Positions 8,502 to 18,148 are shown, numbered from the stretch's first letter. The stretch is 64,000 nucleotides of DNA from Gloeothece verrucosa PCC 7822 (GCF_000147335.1 NC_014501.1:3860001-3924000), one strand, 5' to 3'. Notes: a model not told the origin generated them from the letters alone. Program-made: numbers and translations.

Positions 8502-10916
8502 GTGAAACTCTTGCTGGTAGAAGATGACCAAAACCTTGCTGAGGTCATCAAAGGGGCACTTAAAAGTCAGCACTACCTTGTAGATCTAGCGACTGACGGA
8601 CAAACAGGCTTAGAATTTGCCGAAATGTTTGAGTATGATTTAATCATGCTCGATCTAATGTTACCAAAACTTGATGGTATTCAATTTTGCCAACAGCGAC
8701 GTAAACAAGGAGACCTTACACCCATTCTTCTGGTAACCGCCCAAGACGATGCCACATACAAAGTCAGGGCACTAGATGCAGGGGCAGACGATTACCTGGT
8801 CAAACCTTTTAATATACAAGAATTGTTAGCCCGAGTTCGTGCGTTATTACGTCGGGGGGGTTTGTCTTCAACTCCCCTTTTACAATGGGGACCGTTAGAC
8901 CTTAATCCTAGTAGTTGTCAAGTGAGCTACCAAGGGCAACTCCTGCATCTAACAGCCAAAGAATATGGAATTTTAGAACTATTTTTAAGGAACCGGAACC
9001 GCATTTTTAGTCAAAGCGCCCTGATTGAACATCTTTGGTCTTTTGATGAATCCCCCACAGAAAATGCCGTTAGAACCCAAATTAAAAGCCTTAGACAAAA
9101 ACTCAGAGGAGCCGGAGCTTCTCCTAATTTGATTGAAACCGTCTATGGACTCGGCTATCGACTCAATGGGACTATCCTTAACGCCGCACAAGCGGCATTA
9201 GAAGAAAACGACAAAGAAAGTGCGGAACTCGTTCGGCACCCCAACCTGATTAACAATTCAGGCACTTCCAATCTAGTTGATCAAACCATTAAATTACTCT
9301 GGAACCAACACCGAGAGGGATATTTTAATCGAGTAAAATTTATTGAACAAGTGGTTAATTCTAACCATCTAACCGATGGGAATGGAGTCAATAGACAACA
9401 AGCCATTACTGAAGCTCACACGCTAGTGGGTGCCCTTGGCAGTTTTGGATTTGAACAAGCTTCAGGAATTGCTCGTGAAATAGAACGAGTTTTAAAAATG
9501 GAGAGGGGGTCTAATCAAATAGACCGAGAAAATCTTTTAAAATTGGTGAAAACATTAAGACAAAAACTAGAGACAGACCAGAACAACGAAGAGACGAATT
9601 TAGATGTAAAAGCCTTAAGTTTTTGTCATCCTTATCAAAGAAAAGATTATCAATTGTTAATTGTCGATAACGATTTTGCCCTAGCTCAAGCCATAGCAAC
9701 TCAGGCAAAAATATGGGGATTAAAATCTGAGATTGCTTGTAACTTATCTCAAGCCAAAAGAGCGATTGCCAGTTTTCAGCCTGATGTAATTTTGTTAGAT
9801 CTGTTCTTTCCTGATACAGGAGAAAATGGGCTAGAACTATTACAAGAACTGAGCCAATTAATTCCTTCTATTCCTACCATTGTGTTGACGGCTCAAAATG
9901 ATTTTTCATTTCGGGTGAAAGTGGCTCGTTTAGGGGGAGTAGGTTTTCTGCAAAAACCTCTTGCTCCTGAGCGCATTGTTGAAGCGATCGTCAAAGTGGT
10001 ACAACCCGGTTGTCTACCCACAGCTAAACTGATGATTGTAGACGATGATCCCAACTTGTTAGAGATCACGCGAACTTATTTGGAACCTTGGGGCTTTACC
10101 CTGACATTACTCCAAGACCCGAAACAATTTTGGGAGACTTTAGAACAAACTAATCCAGACCTCCTAATTCTGGATGTTGAAATGCCAGAAATTAGCGGCA
10201 TAGATTTGTGCCAGGTGGTGCGAAATGATCCCCATTGGCATGAGTTACCGGTGTTATTTCTTTCGGCTCATACTTCGGCTAAGGTAGTGCGTGAAGGATT
10301 TCAAGCCGGTGCAGATGATTATATTTATAAACCGATTGTTGATTCTGATTTGGTTAGCCGCATTCTTAACCGTTTAGAACGAGAACGCCAACGCCGCCAA
10401 TTAGCTGATGTAGATAGTTTAACCGGTGTTGCCAGTCGGCGCAAATCTATTCAAGAAATCACTCGTATGCTGCATTTAGCACAACGCCAAAAACAGCCTT
10501 GTTGTTTTATTATTCTTAATATAGAGAATTTGTCACAGATTAATGAGCTATATGGTCATGCTGTTGGGGATCAGGTTTTGCGAGGTTTAGCAAAAATCTT
10601 ACAGCAGACTTTTAGATATGAGGATATTATTGCCCGTTGGGGAAACGAAGAGTTTGTTCTTGGATTATATAATATTGATCTACAGGGGGGAATTACCCGA
10701 ACCAGAGAGTTTTTAGCTCTTTGCTCAAACTCACTGTTTACTGATGCTTTAGATCACTGTTTTCAAGTTAAACTTACTGTGGGTGTTGCTGAGTATCCTC
10801 TTAATGGCCAGACTTTACAAAATTTATATCAAGCGGCGCAACAGGCGCTATACCAAGGGAAAGTCAAGGGAGGTTATGGCGTTTTTGGTACTGAAGAGTT
10901 TAGCCTGATTCTTTAA
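8502..10916 (+). CDS. Multi-receiver hybrid response regulator: REC-wHTH-Hpt-REC-REC-GGDEF
   Basis: An 804-aa signalling protein. Residues 1-120 form a receiver (phospho-acceptor Asp51 in IMLDLMLPKLDG). An OmpR-type winged helix follows (about 130-225). Residues about 260-370 form an Hpt domain with the likely phospho-histidine in EAHTLVGALGSFGF. Two more receivers follow (VILLDLFFPDTG and LLILDVEMPEISG). The C-terminal GGDEF-like domain (about 640-804) begins DVDSLTGVASRR. The active-site loop reads WGNEEF instead of GG[DE]EF, so diguanylate cyclase activity is doubtful. Such REC-trans_reg-Hpt-REC-REC-GGDEF chains occur in cyanobacteria. The start is GTG after an AAGG site. An in-frame palindromic repeat lies near residue 240. 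Confidence 0.88.
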   Translation: MKLLLVEDDQNLAEVIKGALKSQHYLVDLATDGQTGLEFAEMFEYDLIMLDLMLPKLDGIQFCQQRRKQGDLTPILLVTAQDDATYKVRALDAGADDYLVKPFNIQELLARVRALLRRGGLSSTPLLQWGPLDLNPSSCQVSYQGQLLHLTAKEYGILELFLRNRNRIFSQSALIEHLWSFDESPTENAVRTQIKSLRQKLRGAGASPNLIETVYGLGYRLNGTILNAAQAALEENDKESAELVRHPNLINNSGTSNLVDQTIKLLWNQHREGYFNRVKFIEQVVNSNHLTDGNGVNRQQAITEAHTLVGALGSFGFEQASGIAREIERVLKMERGSNQIDRENLLKLVKTLRQKLETDQNNEETNLDVKALSFCHPYQRKDYQLLIVDNDFALAQAIATQAKIWGLKSEIACNLSQAKRAIASFQPDVILLDLFFPDTGENGLELLQELSQLIPSIPTIVLTAQNDFSFRVKVARLGGVGFLQKPLAPERIVEAIVKVVQPGCLPTAKLMIVDDDPNLLEITRTYLEPWGFTLTLLQDPKQFWETLEQTNPDLLILDVEMPEISGIDLCQVVRNDPHWHELPVLFLSAHTSAKVVREGFQAGADDYIYKPIVDSDLVSRILNRLERERQRRQLADVDSLTGVASRRKSIQEITRMLHLAQRQKQPCCFIILNIENLSQINELYGHAVGDQVLRGLAKILQQTFRYEDIIARWGNEEFVLGLYNIDLQGGITRTREFLALCSNSLFTDALDHCFQVKLTVGVAEYPLNGQTLQNLYQAAQQALYQGKVKGGYGVFGTEEFSLIL

Positions 10917-10962
10917 GAAATATTGGAAAACCAAGCCAAAATAGTATTTTCAGCGCACCTGG

Positions 10963-12003
10963 TTATTTCAACCATTTATAAATCCAAGGTTGTATTTTTA
11001 GCTCTACCACATAAGCTAATCCGATAATTAGCCCAACCTCGAGGATATATCCAAGCCAAACATGAGAAAAATATTGCTCTAAATGACTGTGTTTTAAAAT
11101 CGGATAATGAAAAATATATAGTCCGTAAGAAATCGGTGCAATGAGCGCAAATACGGCTAAAAATTTTTCCATAAACCAAAATTTTTTTTGAAACACAATC
11201 AAGCCAAAACTTAACAATAAGAAAGCCGCAAAAAAATGTCTAAAAATTAAAAAGGGATAGTAGCCAAATCGAATTTCTTTAGTATATAAAACCGGCATCA
11301 ATGACAAACTCAGCATCACCAACAAAGATAAAAAAATTGAGGTACAGTTTTGCCAGGTAAATTTTCCTTGACTCTTATAAATCTCCGCTAATTCTAATCC
11401 TGCCCACCAAATAATAAAGTAAGATAACCAGAGAGCAGGTTGATTAGGAATGAACTGGTAAACCCCTAAACTAATAATTGATAAAATCAATATAAAATAG
11501 ATGCGATTGGAAGTTTTAGGTAACAATTTATAAGCGGGAAAAAAGAGTAAATAAAACCACCACTCATAGGATAAACTCCAAAGGGGATCATTCCCTAAAA
11601 AGGGTTTAACTAAAGTTCCAGGTTTCACTGAAGCAAAATCTTGTAGCATAAAAACATTGCCAAGAAAATTTTTCCAGCTAAATTTATCGGCTAAAGATCC
11701 ATTTAAATAAAAAATCGTTATTGAAACCAGAAGGGCAATAAAAAAAGGTATATATATGCGACGAAATCTTTTAATTAAATAAGATTTAAAGCTTAAATTA
11801 GGACTCTGTTCAACCGACCAATAAATGACAAATCCACTGAGCAAGAAAAAAAGCATAACGGCTTCTTGCCCAAAGGAAAAACACAGGGTTTGGAGAGAAT
11901 GAGGGAAAAACTTTAGCCCATCTATAAAATGAGCTAAAGCTACGTAAAAAGCCGCCGCTCCTCGGAGAGCATCAAGGTTTTTTAAATGGCTTTTGTTCGA
12001 CAT
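10963..12003 (-). CDS. Acyltransferase 3 family membrane protein (OafA-like)
   Basis: A 346-aa integral membrane protein with about ten hydrophobic segments. The N-terminal motif LDALRGAAAFYVALAHF is diagnostic for acyltransferase family 3, which transfers acetyl or other acyl groups to exported carbohydrates. The conserved FFLLSGFVIYW and KRFRRIYIPF segments (about 53-90) support this. There is no SGNH domain fused at the C-terminus, unlike OafA. It starts 24 bases after the stop codon of raf1 on the same strand, so it may be read from the raf1 transcript. The glycan target is unknown. Confidence 0.88.
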   Translation of the reverse strand: MSNKSHLKNLDALRGAAAFYVALAHFIDGLKFFPHSLQTLCFSFGQEAVMLFFLLSGFVIYWSVEQSPNLSFKSYLIKRFRRIYIPFFIALLVSITIFYLNGSLADKFSWKNFLGNVFMLQDFASVKPGTLVKPFLGNDPLWSLSYEWWFYLLFFPAYKLLPKTSNRIYFILILSIISLGVYQFIPNQPALWLSYFIIWWAGLELAEIYKSQGKFTWQNCTSIFLSLLVMLSLSLMPVLYTKEIRFGYYPFLIFRHFFAAFLLLSFGLIVFQKKFWFMEKFLAVFALIAPISYGLYIFHYPILKHSHLEQYFSHVWLGYILEVGLIIGLAYVVELKIQPWIYKWLK

Positions 12004-12027
12004 AAAGAACTACGGATATTTGGCAAT

Positions 12028-13113
12028 TTAATCATCCATTTGCCAAGGTTCTAGAAGATTATTTTCATCAAAGATTTTCTTAGGTTTCATCACTAGAATC
12101 ACTTGACCGAGTAAGGGAATATTTGGGTCTTCTTCAAACCATTGAAAGACTAAATTTCCCTCTTGTTCTATCAGGTAATAATTATTGACATCCCACTCAA
12201 TTAAATTTCGCTCCACCACCACTAAAACCTCTTCGGCTTTTCCGGGTAAAGGTTTAGGCAATTGTTCGCTTGAACAGAGAATGGCTACCGGCTCTTGGGC
12301 TTTTAAAATCACTTGCCAGCCCGGAATAGGAACCATAGTCGCCTGATGATCTAAGCGGACGATTTGAAAAGGTCCTTCAGCCACAATCGGGGTGAGTGCC
12401 GCTAGAGCTTCCACCGTTAGCGGTAAAACTCCCACCAAGGGAATAATACGGGCTAATTCAGTTTCTTGTTCTAACCTATAGACTGGCATCAAAGGCGCAG
12501 TGCGAGTTGAAACCACCGTAAAATCAAGCAAGAGTTTTTCTAAAGCTTCTCTAGCACCCGAAGAGTAAGCAAACTTCAAACCTTTAGCAATTAAACGGGA
12601 ACGAGCTTGAAGGTCTTTTTTTTGTCTAGCGGCTTTCCAACACTGATAAGCCATTGCATCTCCGGGATGTTTTTCAAACCCTGCCGGCAACTGGGGAAAG
12701 CGATCATAAGTTTGTACCGCTTTAGCTAACTCACGAGATTCATCGAGGTCTAATTTTTTTTCTCGGGCTAATTCTGCCACCGATGCTCGTTGTTGTTGGT
12801 TTAGAATACGAAATTCATATAAAATGTCGCTACGAGGGCCTTGATAATAGGTCAAGGTTTCTGCTGATACTTCCTCATTGAGGAGACTCTCATAAACCTG
12901 TGAGGCGACAATAATTAAATTTTGCTGACTGCCTTGAAAGCCAGTTTGTTCAAAAATAGTTTGGGAACTATATCCGGCTTTTTGTAAAGCATAGCAAGCT
13001 TTTCCCCAATCAACCCAGTTTCCTTGCTTATGGAGGAGCGAGCGCAGTAATTCGGCGGCTTCTTCTTCTTTGAGATTAGTGGAAGTTTCTTCAGGTTTTT
13101 CGTTCATTACCAT
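12028..13113 (-). CDS. raf1: Rubisco accumulation factor 1 (Raf1)
   Basis: The 361-aa product matches cyanobacterial Raf1 throughout. An N-terminal helical domain contains GNWVDWGKACYALQKAGY and QTIFEQTGF. A linker helix follows, and a C-terminal beta-rich dimerisation domain contains LIEWDVNNYYLIEQEG. Raf1 is a chaperone that binds folded Rubisco large-subunit dimers and stabilises the L8 core before small subunits join. The gene lies back-to-back with ccmO, 238 bases apart, which links Rubisco assembly to the carboxysome shell. Two in-frame ATGs (13113 and 13107) could serve as start. Confidence 0.92.
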   Translation of the reverse strand: MVMNEKPEETSTNLKEEEAAELLRSLLHKQGNWVDWGKACYALQKAGYSSQTIFEQTGFQGSQQNLIIVASQVYESLLNEEVSAETLTYYQGPRSDILYEFRILNQQQRASVAELAREKKLDLDESRELAKAVQTYDRFPQLPAGFEKHPGDAMAYQCWKAARQKKDLQARSRLIAKGLKFAYSSGAREALEKLLLDFTVVSTRTAPLMPVYRLEQETELARIIPLVGVLPLTVEALAALTPIVAEGPFQIVRLDHQATMVPIPGWQVILKAQEPVAILCSSEQLPKPLPGKAEEVLVVVERNLIEWDVNNYYLIEQEGNLVFQWFEEDPNIPLLGQVILVMKPKKIFDENNLLEPWQMDD

Positions 13114-13350
13114 CTAAAAATACGGTGTGGGGACTCCAGCTAGAGTGGTGAGTCTCATAGCTTTTCCGTTTACTACCTTTCTCAATCTTAGCATGATTGC
13201 CATCGCGCGATTCATCTGTAGAAATTAGGGTAACTTATAAAATTGATGATAAATCTTAAGCATTAATTAAAGGCTACACGATAAACTAGATAATAGCATC
13301 CATAGACTAGACCAGCAGGTTTCTCACAATTAAACTAAAATTATCTTTTA

Positions 13351-14167
13351 ATGGCTAAACTACCGATTCATCATTCGAGTTCAACCCCTGCCCCCTCGCA
13401 ACAACCCATGAAAAAACGAATACAATCTCGAGATAGTGCCCTTGGGTTAGTGTCCACCACAAGCTTTCCCGCTATTGTAGGAACGGCTGATATGATGCTC
13501 AAATCAGCAGAAGTGACCTTAGTGGGCTATGAAAAAATCGGTGGGGGTCACTGTACGGCTATTGTGCGAGGTCCCATTGCTGATGTCCGTTTAGCGGTAG
13601 AAGAAGGGGCAAAAAACCGCCGAACAGTTTGGCCAATTAATCTCTAAATTGGTGATTCCTCGCCCGATGCCCAATTTAGAGGCGATTTTTCCCATCGGAA
13701 CTCGTCTAGCGGAAGTGGCCCAACAACAAAAGGGTTATAGCCGCTTGAGTAACCGGGCCATCGGTTTATTGGAAACACGCGGCTTTCCGGCCATGGTAGG
13801 GGCAGCCGATGCCATGTTAAAATCGGCTGATGTCCAATTAGCCTCTTATGAGACTATTGGGGATGGATTATGTACGGCTATTATTCGAGGGTCTATTGCT
13901 AATGTGGCGGTGGCCATCGAAGTAGGAATGCAGGAAGCTGAACGCATTGGCGAATTACACGCGGTAATGGTGATCCCCAGATTGTTAGAAGATTTAGAAA
14001 ATACCCTACCAGTGGCCAGTTATTGGTTAGAACAACCTGAACCCTTACCGATGTTAATGCCTACCCCAGTTAAGGAAAAACAACGCGAGTTAGTCGCTTT
14101 GCCAGAATTAGAGAAAGTGCAATTTCCTATGAGGAAGAAAATTAAAGGAAAAGAAGAAATCCTATAA
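13351..14167 (+). pseudogene. ccmO: Carboxysome shell protein CcmO, reading frame broken between its two BMC domains
   Basis: The first frame (13351-13647) encodes one bacterial microcompartment domain (SALGLVSTTSFPAIVGTADM to AIVRGPIADVRLAVEEGAK). The second frame, offset +1, encodes the rest of the linker and a second BMC domain (NRAIGLLETRGFPAMVGAAD to AIIRGSIANVAVAIEVG). Together they make the tandem-BMC layout of CcmO, about 271 aa. The break lies in a run of six A at 13611-13616. With five A the frame reads GAKTAEQFGQLISKLVIPRPM without interruption, as in intact relatives. This is a one-base insertion, either real or a homopolymer sequencing error. CcmO is needed for carboxysome assembly in Synechococcus elongatus. 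The ATG and TTG starts inside the second frame lack ribosome binding sites. Confidence 0.85.
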
Positions 14168-14303
14168 ACCCGTGAACCGAGAGTTATGATTGAGCATATA
14201 GCAGAATTCAGGAGATAGTAACTAGATCTCTTTTCATGGAGAATGCCTATATAAATCCCTTAATTTATCTTTCTAACCTAGATGTTAGAAAAATTGTTTA
14301 GAT

Positions 14304-15890
14304 ATGGAAACTTCCCAAGAGAATTCTCCTATAAATGTTTATTGTGAATATCTTCAACAAAATTATCCTGCACTTAATTTAAATTCTTATCCACAATTGT
14401 TGACGGATGTAGAAAAGACCAACTGGGATGAACCCCAATCAGCAACAGATTTAAATAATATTGCTGTTATAACTTTAATTGAAGCAGAACAGGCCCAAGA
14501 TTTATCAATTCGTTCTCTCTATTTAGAGACAGCAATAGAAGTTTTAAGGCAAGGGGTACAAGAAGAGTCTCATCCTCTGTGTGCGGCTCATATTGCTTTG
14601 ATTAACGTGATGATAGGTGAAATTGAACAGGCCCGGAGGATAGCTTTTTCGTCTTTTTTGGAAATTATGCAACCTCTATATCAAGGAGAAAATTTGGGTC
14701 GTGGATTAGTCTATTTACCCAAGAAAAACCCCATTTTTGCTAATCTTTATACAAAAGAAATAGATAATTTATTACAAGCTCACGATGGCTATGCTCAAGC
14801 TTTATTATTGTTAACAGAAGTCCTGGTACAAGCTCAGTTAGTTTTTTATAATCTAAGCGGATTGCGGTTTCTTCAGTTAGGAACTCAAATTGCTCCTAAT
14901 TCGGTGATTCGTAATCTTCAGTTAGGACTTTCTTGTTTAGCGAATAAACAATGGGAAGGATTATTATATTTACAAAGATCTAGGGAATTAAAACCCAATT
15001 ATGCTCAAACCATTCAGTCATTATATTTAGCTTATAAACAATTACAAAAACCCGCAATTAGTCAATTTTGGCATCAGATGGCGGCTGAATATTATCAACA
15101 AACAAATCAATCTTCTGATTGGGCGTGGAGTCAATTGCCGCTAGATAGTCCTTTTACCTATATACCTTTTGATGAAGAGGTTTTACTAGCCGTAGAATCA
15201 AGTCTCCACAGTATCGTTACTCTAGTATTATTAGCTCAACGAGATTGGTTTGAAACCGAAATAGAATTTTGGCACAATCAGCTTCAACCGGGAATGACAA
15301 TTATTGATGTGGGAGCTAATGTCGGCGTTTATACCTTCAGCGCGGCATTAAAAGTCGGTTCTACAGGAAAGGTAATAGCTGTTGAACCTTTTGTTGGCTG
15401 TGTAAAATGTTTAGAAGAAACTGCACGAATCAATCAATTAACTCAGGTAAAAATCTATGCAGCAGCCGCCAGTGAGCGCCAGGGAACGGCTTTTTTAGCT
15501 CTCCATGCAGCTAATGAATTAAATGAAGTAGTGATGAAGGAATCTGTTGCTCCTGAAGGCAAAAACCTTCTTGAAATCCAATGTTTGACTCTTGATAGCT
15601 TAATTGAGCAGGAAAATCTTAGTCAAGTTGATTGGCTTAAACTGGATGCTGAAGGTCATGAAATGCAGGTTTTAGCCGGTTGTGAGCGGCTATTGAGAGA
15701 ATTTTCTCCTAATATTATCTATGAAAATATTGCGGGTAGTCAAAGCAGTAATACACCCGTTGCTGAATATCTTTTATCAAGAGGATACCAGCTATTTCGT
15801 TATCGTTCCTATGTCCAAGACCTAATTGCCATTGAGTCTCTTGAAGAGTTACAAGGAAATCTTAATATTATTGCTTTACCTTCTGCTTAA
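14304..15890 (+). CDS. TPR-like N-terminus fused to FkbM-family methyltransferase
   Basis: A 528-aa protein. Residues about 1-300 are helical, with TPR-like packing (IQSLYLAYKQLQKPAISQFWHQMA). The C-terminal 220 residues are an FkbM-type SAM methyltransferase. It has motif I IIDVGANVGVYTFSAAL, the acidic strand IAVEPF, and motifs SQVDWLKLDAEGHEMQVLAGC and NIIYENIAG. FkbM enzymes usually O-methylate sugars or polyketides. TPR-FkbM fusions in cyanobacteria are often linked to surface glycan synthesis, which is inference here. It ends 11 bases before the convergent permease gene. Confidence 0.85.
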   Translation: METSQENSPINVYCEYLQQNYPALNLNSYPQLLTDVEKTNWDEPQSATDLNNIAVITLIEAEQAQDLSIRSLYLETAIEVLRQGVQEESHPLCAAHIALINVMIGEIEQARRIAFSSFLEIMQPLYQGENLGRGLVYLPKKNPIFANLYTKEIDNLLQAHDGYAQALLLLTEVLVQAQLVFYNLSGLRFLQLGTQIAPNSVIRNLQLGLSCLANKQWEGLLYLQRSRELKPNYAQTIQSLYLAYKQLQKPAISQFWHQMAAEYYQQTNQSSDWAWSQLPLDSPFTYIPFDEEVLLAVESSLHSIVTLVLLAQRDWFETEIEFWHNQLQPGMTIIDVGANVGVYTFSAALKVGSTGKVIAVEPFVGCVKCLEETARINQLTQVKIYAAAASERQGTAFLALHAANELNEVVMKESVAPEGKNLLEIQCLTLDSLIEQENLSQVDWLKLDAEGHEMQVLAGCERLLREFSPNIIYENIAGSQSSNTPVAEYLLSRGYQLFRYRSYVQDLIAIESLEELQGNLNIIALPSA

Positions 15891-15901
15891 TTGAGCGACT
15901 T

Positions 15902-17032
15902 TTATCGTTGTTCTAAACTACGAGGATCAAGCGCATCTCTTAACCCATCTCCTAATAAATTAAACGCTAATACCGTCAAAACAATCAATACAGCCGGTGG
16001 CCAAATTAACCAAGGTTGTAACACTAAAATAGAGGCATTAGTGGCTAAAGATAATAAATTTCCCCAACTGGGATCGGGTTGCTGAATGCCTAACCCAATT
16101 AAACTTAAAACCGATTCAGCAATAATAAAACCCGGCACCGCTAACGTGGCAGAAATAATAATATAACTGGCCGTTTGCGGAAGCACATGACGGATAATAA
16201 TATAAAAAGGTTTAGCCCCCATCGCTCGCGCGGCTTGTACAAACTCCTGTTCTTTGAGAGAAAGTACCTGACCTCGAATCACCCGAGCGAGTCCAGACCA
16301 ACTAATAAAAGAGGTAATTAAAACAATTAATAAAAAGCGTTGAGCGCTCGATAAACTCGGGGGTAAAACAGCCGCTAAAGCCACTAATAAATAAATCCCC
16401 GGAATCGTCATTAGCACTTCAACAAAACGCATCAAAATCATATCAATCCAGCCGCCGAAATAGCCAGATATGCCACCAATAATCATACCTAACGGGAAAG
16501 AAATGATAATTCCCACTAAGCCAATAAATAAGCTAATTCTGCCGCCAAATAATAAGCGGCTAAATTCATCTCTGCCTTGTTCATCGGTTCCGAGTAAATT
16601 AATTTTGCCAGGACCTACTGCACCAAATAAATGTCGGTCCACTGTCAAACCTGGAAAAATATCCACTTCTTGAAACGAGGGGGGAAGAGGAAGACGAATT
16701 TGAAACAGTTGGTAAGGGGTTCCTTTGACGAACAAACGAATGGGAGAGGGTTGACTAAAGTCTTCTTTAATGGTACGTTCGCCGGTTTTGAGATCAGTAG
16801 GACTTTGGGTAGTGGGATAAACGTGGGGTCCTATCCATTTTCCCTGATCAGGGCCTTGTTGCACTCGCCAGTAAATCGGGGTAGGTGGTAGGAGGGAACC
16901 ATCGTCTTGCCCATCATAAGGACTATAAGGCGCAACAAAGTCAGCCGCAATGACTATAACATAAAACAGGATCAGTAAGATGGCTCCAAAACGAGCTAGA
17001 GAGTTATGTTTTAGCCTTTGCCACCAGTTCAT
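15902..17032 (-). CDS. ABC transporter permease, DppC/OppC family
   Basis: A 376-aa permease with an N-terminal membrane helix (FGAILLILFYVIVIAADFVAPY). A long periplasmic segment of about 100 residues follows, then five more membrane helices. The EAA-type cytoplasmic loop reads EQEFVQAARAMGAKPFYIIIRHVLPQ. The end LLGDGLRDALDPR is typical of DppC/OppC inner-membrane subunits of peptide or nickel importers. The long first periplasmic segment resembles the YejE branch. No binding protein, second permease or ATPase lies next to it, so it is an orphan subunit in this window, a common arrangement in cyanobacteria. Confidence 0.9.
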   Translation of the reverse strand: MNWWQRLKHNSLARFGAILLILFYVIVIAADFVAPYSPYDGQDDGSLLPPTPIYWRVQQGPDQGKWIGPHVYPTTQSPTDLKTGERTIKEDFSQPSPIRLFVKGTPYQLFQIRLPLPPSFQEVDIFPGLTVDRHLFGAVGPGKINLLGTDEQGRDEFSRLLFGGRISLFIGLVGIIISFPLGMIIGGISGYFGGWIDMILMRFVEVLMTIPGIYLLVALAAVLPPSLSSAQRFLLIVLITSFISWSGLARVIRGQVLSLKEQEFVQAARAMGAKPFYIIIRHVLPQTASYIIISATLAVPGFIIAESVLSLIGLGIQQPDPSWGNLLSLATNASILVLQPWLIWPPAVLIVLTVLAFNLLGDGLRDALDPRSLEQR

Positions 17033-17110
17033 TTTTATCTCCCAAAGTTTGGTTCTATTTTAGCATGAATTACCTCTGCACTACGCTGTATATCAGGTTG
17101 ACGCGACGTT

Positions 17111-17142
17111 GCTAACATCCACTTTGTTAGCAGAACCTTTTT
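17111..17142 (+). terminator. GCTAACA/TGTTAGC hairpin with T-rich tail
   Basis: A perfect 7-base inverted repeat (17111-17117 and 17125-17131) is followed by AGAACCTTTTT. It looks like an intrinsic terminator on the + strand, but no intact + strand gene ends before it. It may be left from a deleted gene or act as an operator for the divergent permease. Confidence 0.3.
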
Positions 17143-17198
17143 GGCTTGATTAGTATAAAAATTCTACTTTTGCTGAGGAAACAGGGGAATAGAGTTGA

Positions 17199-17447
17199 GG
17201 AGATGCTAGGGCGAGTAAAAGATGGTGGGAAGCGGCTTGTAAAGGATGTCAGCAATTGAAAGCGTTTAATCCGGTTGCGGCTGATTACTGGTTAGGGATA
17301 GCTTTGGTAGGGTTGGGAGATAAGTTGGGAGTAATACAAGCATATCAAAGCGCTTTAATTCAGCAATTATTGTATCCGGCTCGTGGGGAAGTGGAGAAGA
17401 ATTTGCAACGCCTCAAAGGTAAGAAGGGTAATGGTTATAGGGGATGA
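17199..17447 (+). pseudogene. Remnant of a TPR-containing protein
   Basis: An open frame with no credible start codon encodes a fragment with TPR character: WWEAACKGCQQLKAFNP, DYWLGIALVGLGDKLGVIQ and AYQSALIQQ, in which the A-helix and B-helix pattern of a TPR is recognisable. The frame opens just after a stop at 17196 and has no ribosome binding site. I read it as the decayed end of a larger TPR gene, possibly glycosyltransferase-linked. It marks the left edge of the accessory cassette. Confidence 0.45.
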
Positions 17448-17587
17448 GGGGAGATTTTTGGGGAGAAAATTGGCTCGTAACTTGAAAAATTCCTCAATAG
17501 GGGTGGAGAAACGTCTAATAGATGTGGGAAAAACCAAATCCCCTAAAACAGTATATCTTCAGAGGTATAGCCAAAATAGGGGTTTTT

Positions 17588-18148
17588 ATGACGACAGAAT
17601 TAAAGCAAACGCCCAATAAATTCAATGTTATTGCAGTAATTGACACTAAGCGCATTCGAGCAACTTATCCAAAACCTAGCCAGGATAAGACTAAGCCGAC
17701 TCGCATTAATTCCAATGACCTGTTTCTCATCGTTTCTGGCTCGACAAGGGTTATAGAAACTTCCGAAGAGATTTTCAAGCTTGAGTTAATCGCCAAACCT
17801 GGCGATCAGCTATCTTTTAAATCTACTTCGATCTATGCCAATTCCCAAGATGCGACGATTATTTACGGAATTTTTCAAAAAAATAGTACTTTTAAATCTT
17901 TTCAACCCAATTTCGTCACTATAAATCGCGCATTCTACAACTCAGAAAACCCAGATGGTCTGCCTCCAAAATACGAAAGCATTACTTCGGTTAGTTATGA
18001 AGCTAAAGTAAGCAGAGCAGGAACGGAAAATTTGAGCGTTTACATAGCTCTCTATAAGTTGGCTAAGGATGGAAACACACAAGAGTTATTCGGTTACTTC
18101 TCTTGGGACTTTACCATTGAAATTTCACGAAACACTAACCAATCTTAG
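17588..18148 (+). CDS. AidA/PixA-family inclusion-body protein
   Basis: A 186-aa protein from the ATG at 17588. The in-frame upstream extension to 17522 lacks a ribosome binding site. It matches the AidA/PixA family: FNVIAVIDTKRIRATYPKPS near the start, then the proline-lysine-rich PTRIN segment. LELIAKPGDQLSFKSTSIY and NSQDATIIYGI follow in mid-protein, and the C-terminus carries the beta-strand SWDFTIEIS. Family members include PixA, a methionine-rich crystalline inclusion protein of Xenorhabdus, and AidA, a quorum-regulated virulence-linked protein of Burkholderia. Their function is unclear. It lies nine bases upstream of a protease gene, so the two are surely co-transcribed. Confidence 0.78.
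   Translation: MTTELKQTPNKFNVIAVIDTKRIRATYPKPSQDKTKPTRINSNDLFLIVSGSTRVIETSEEIFKLELIAKPGDQLSFKSTSIYANSQDATIIYGIFQKNSTFKSFQPNFVTINRAFYNSENPDGLPPKYESITSVSYEAKVSRAGTENLSVYIALYKLAKDGNTQELFGYFSWDFTIEISRNTNQS

Noticed and set aside
13611-13620. Classical -1 slippery heptamer A-AAA-AAC in the ccmO break
   Set aside because: The heptamer is in the right phase, but a -1 shift leads to a stop within eight codons. The second BMC domain needs a +1 shift, so programmed -1 frameshifting cannot produce full-length CcmO.
13649-14167. Separate single-BMC shell gene starting at TTG 13649
   Set aside because: It has no ribosome site, and the linker coding sequence continues in the same frame upstream to the A-run, showing it is the second half of ccmO.
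17383-17619. 78-aa frame overlapping the TPR remnant and the AidA-like gene
   Set aside because: It has no family likeness or ribosome site and is out of frame with the genuine gene at 17588.
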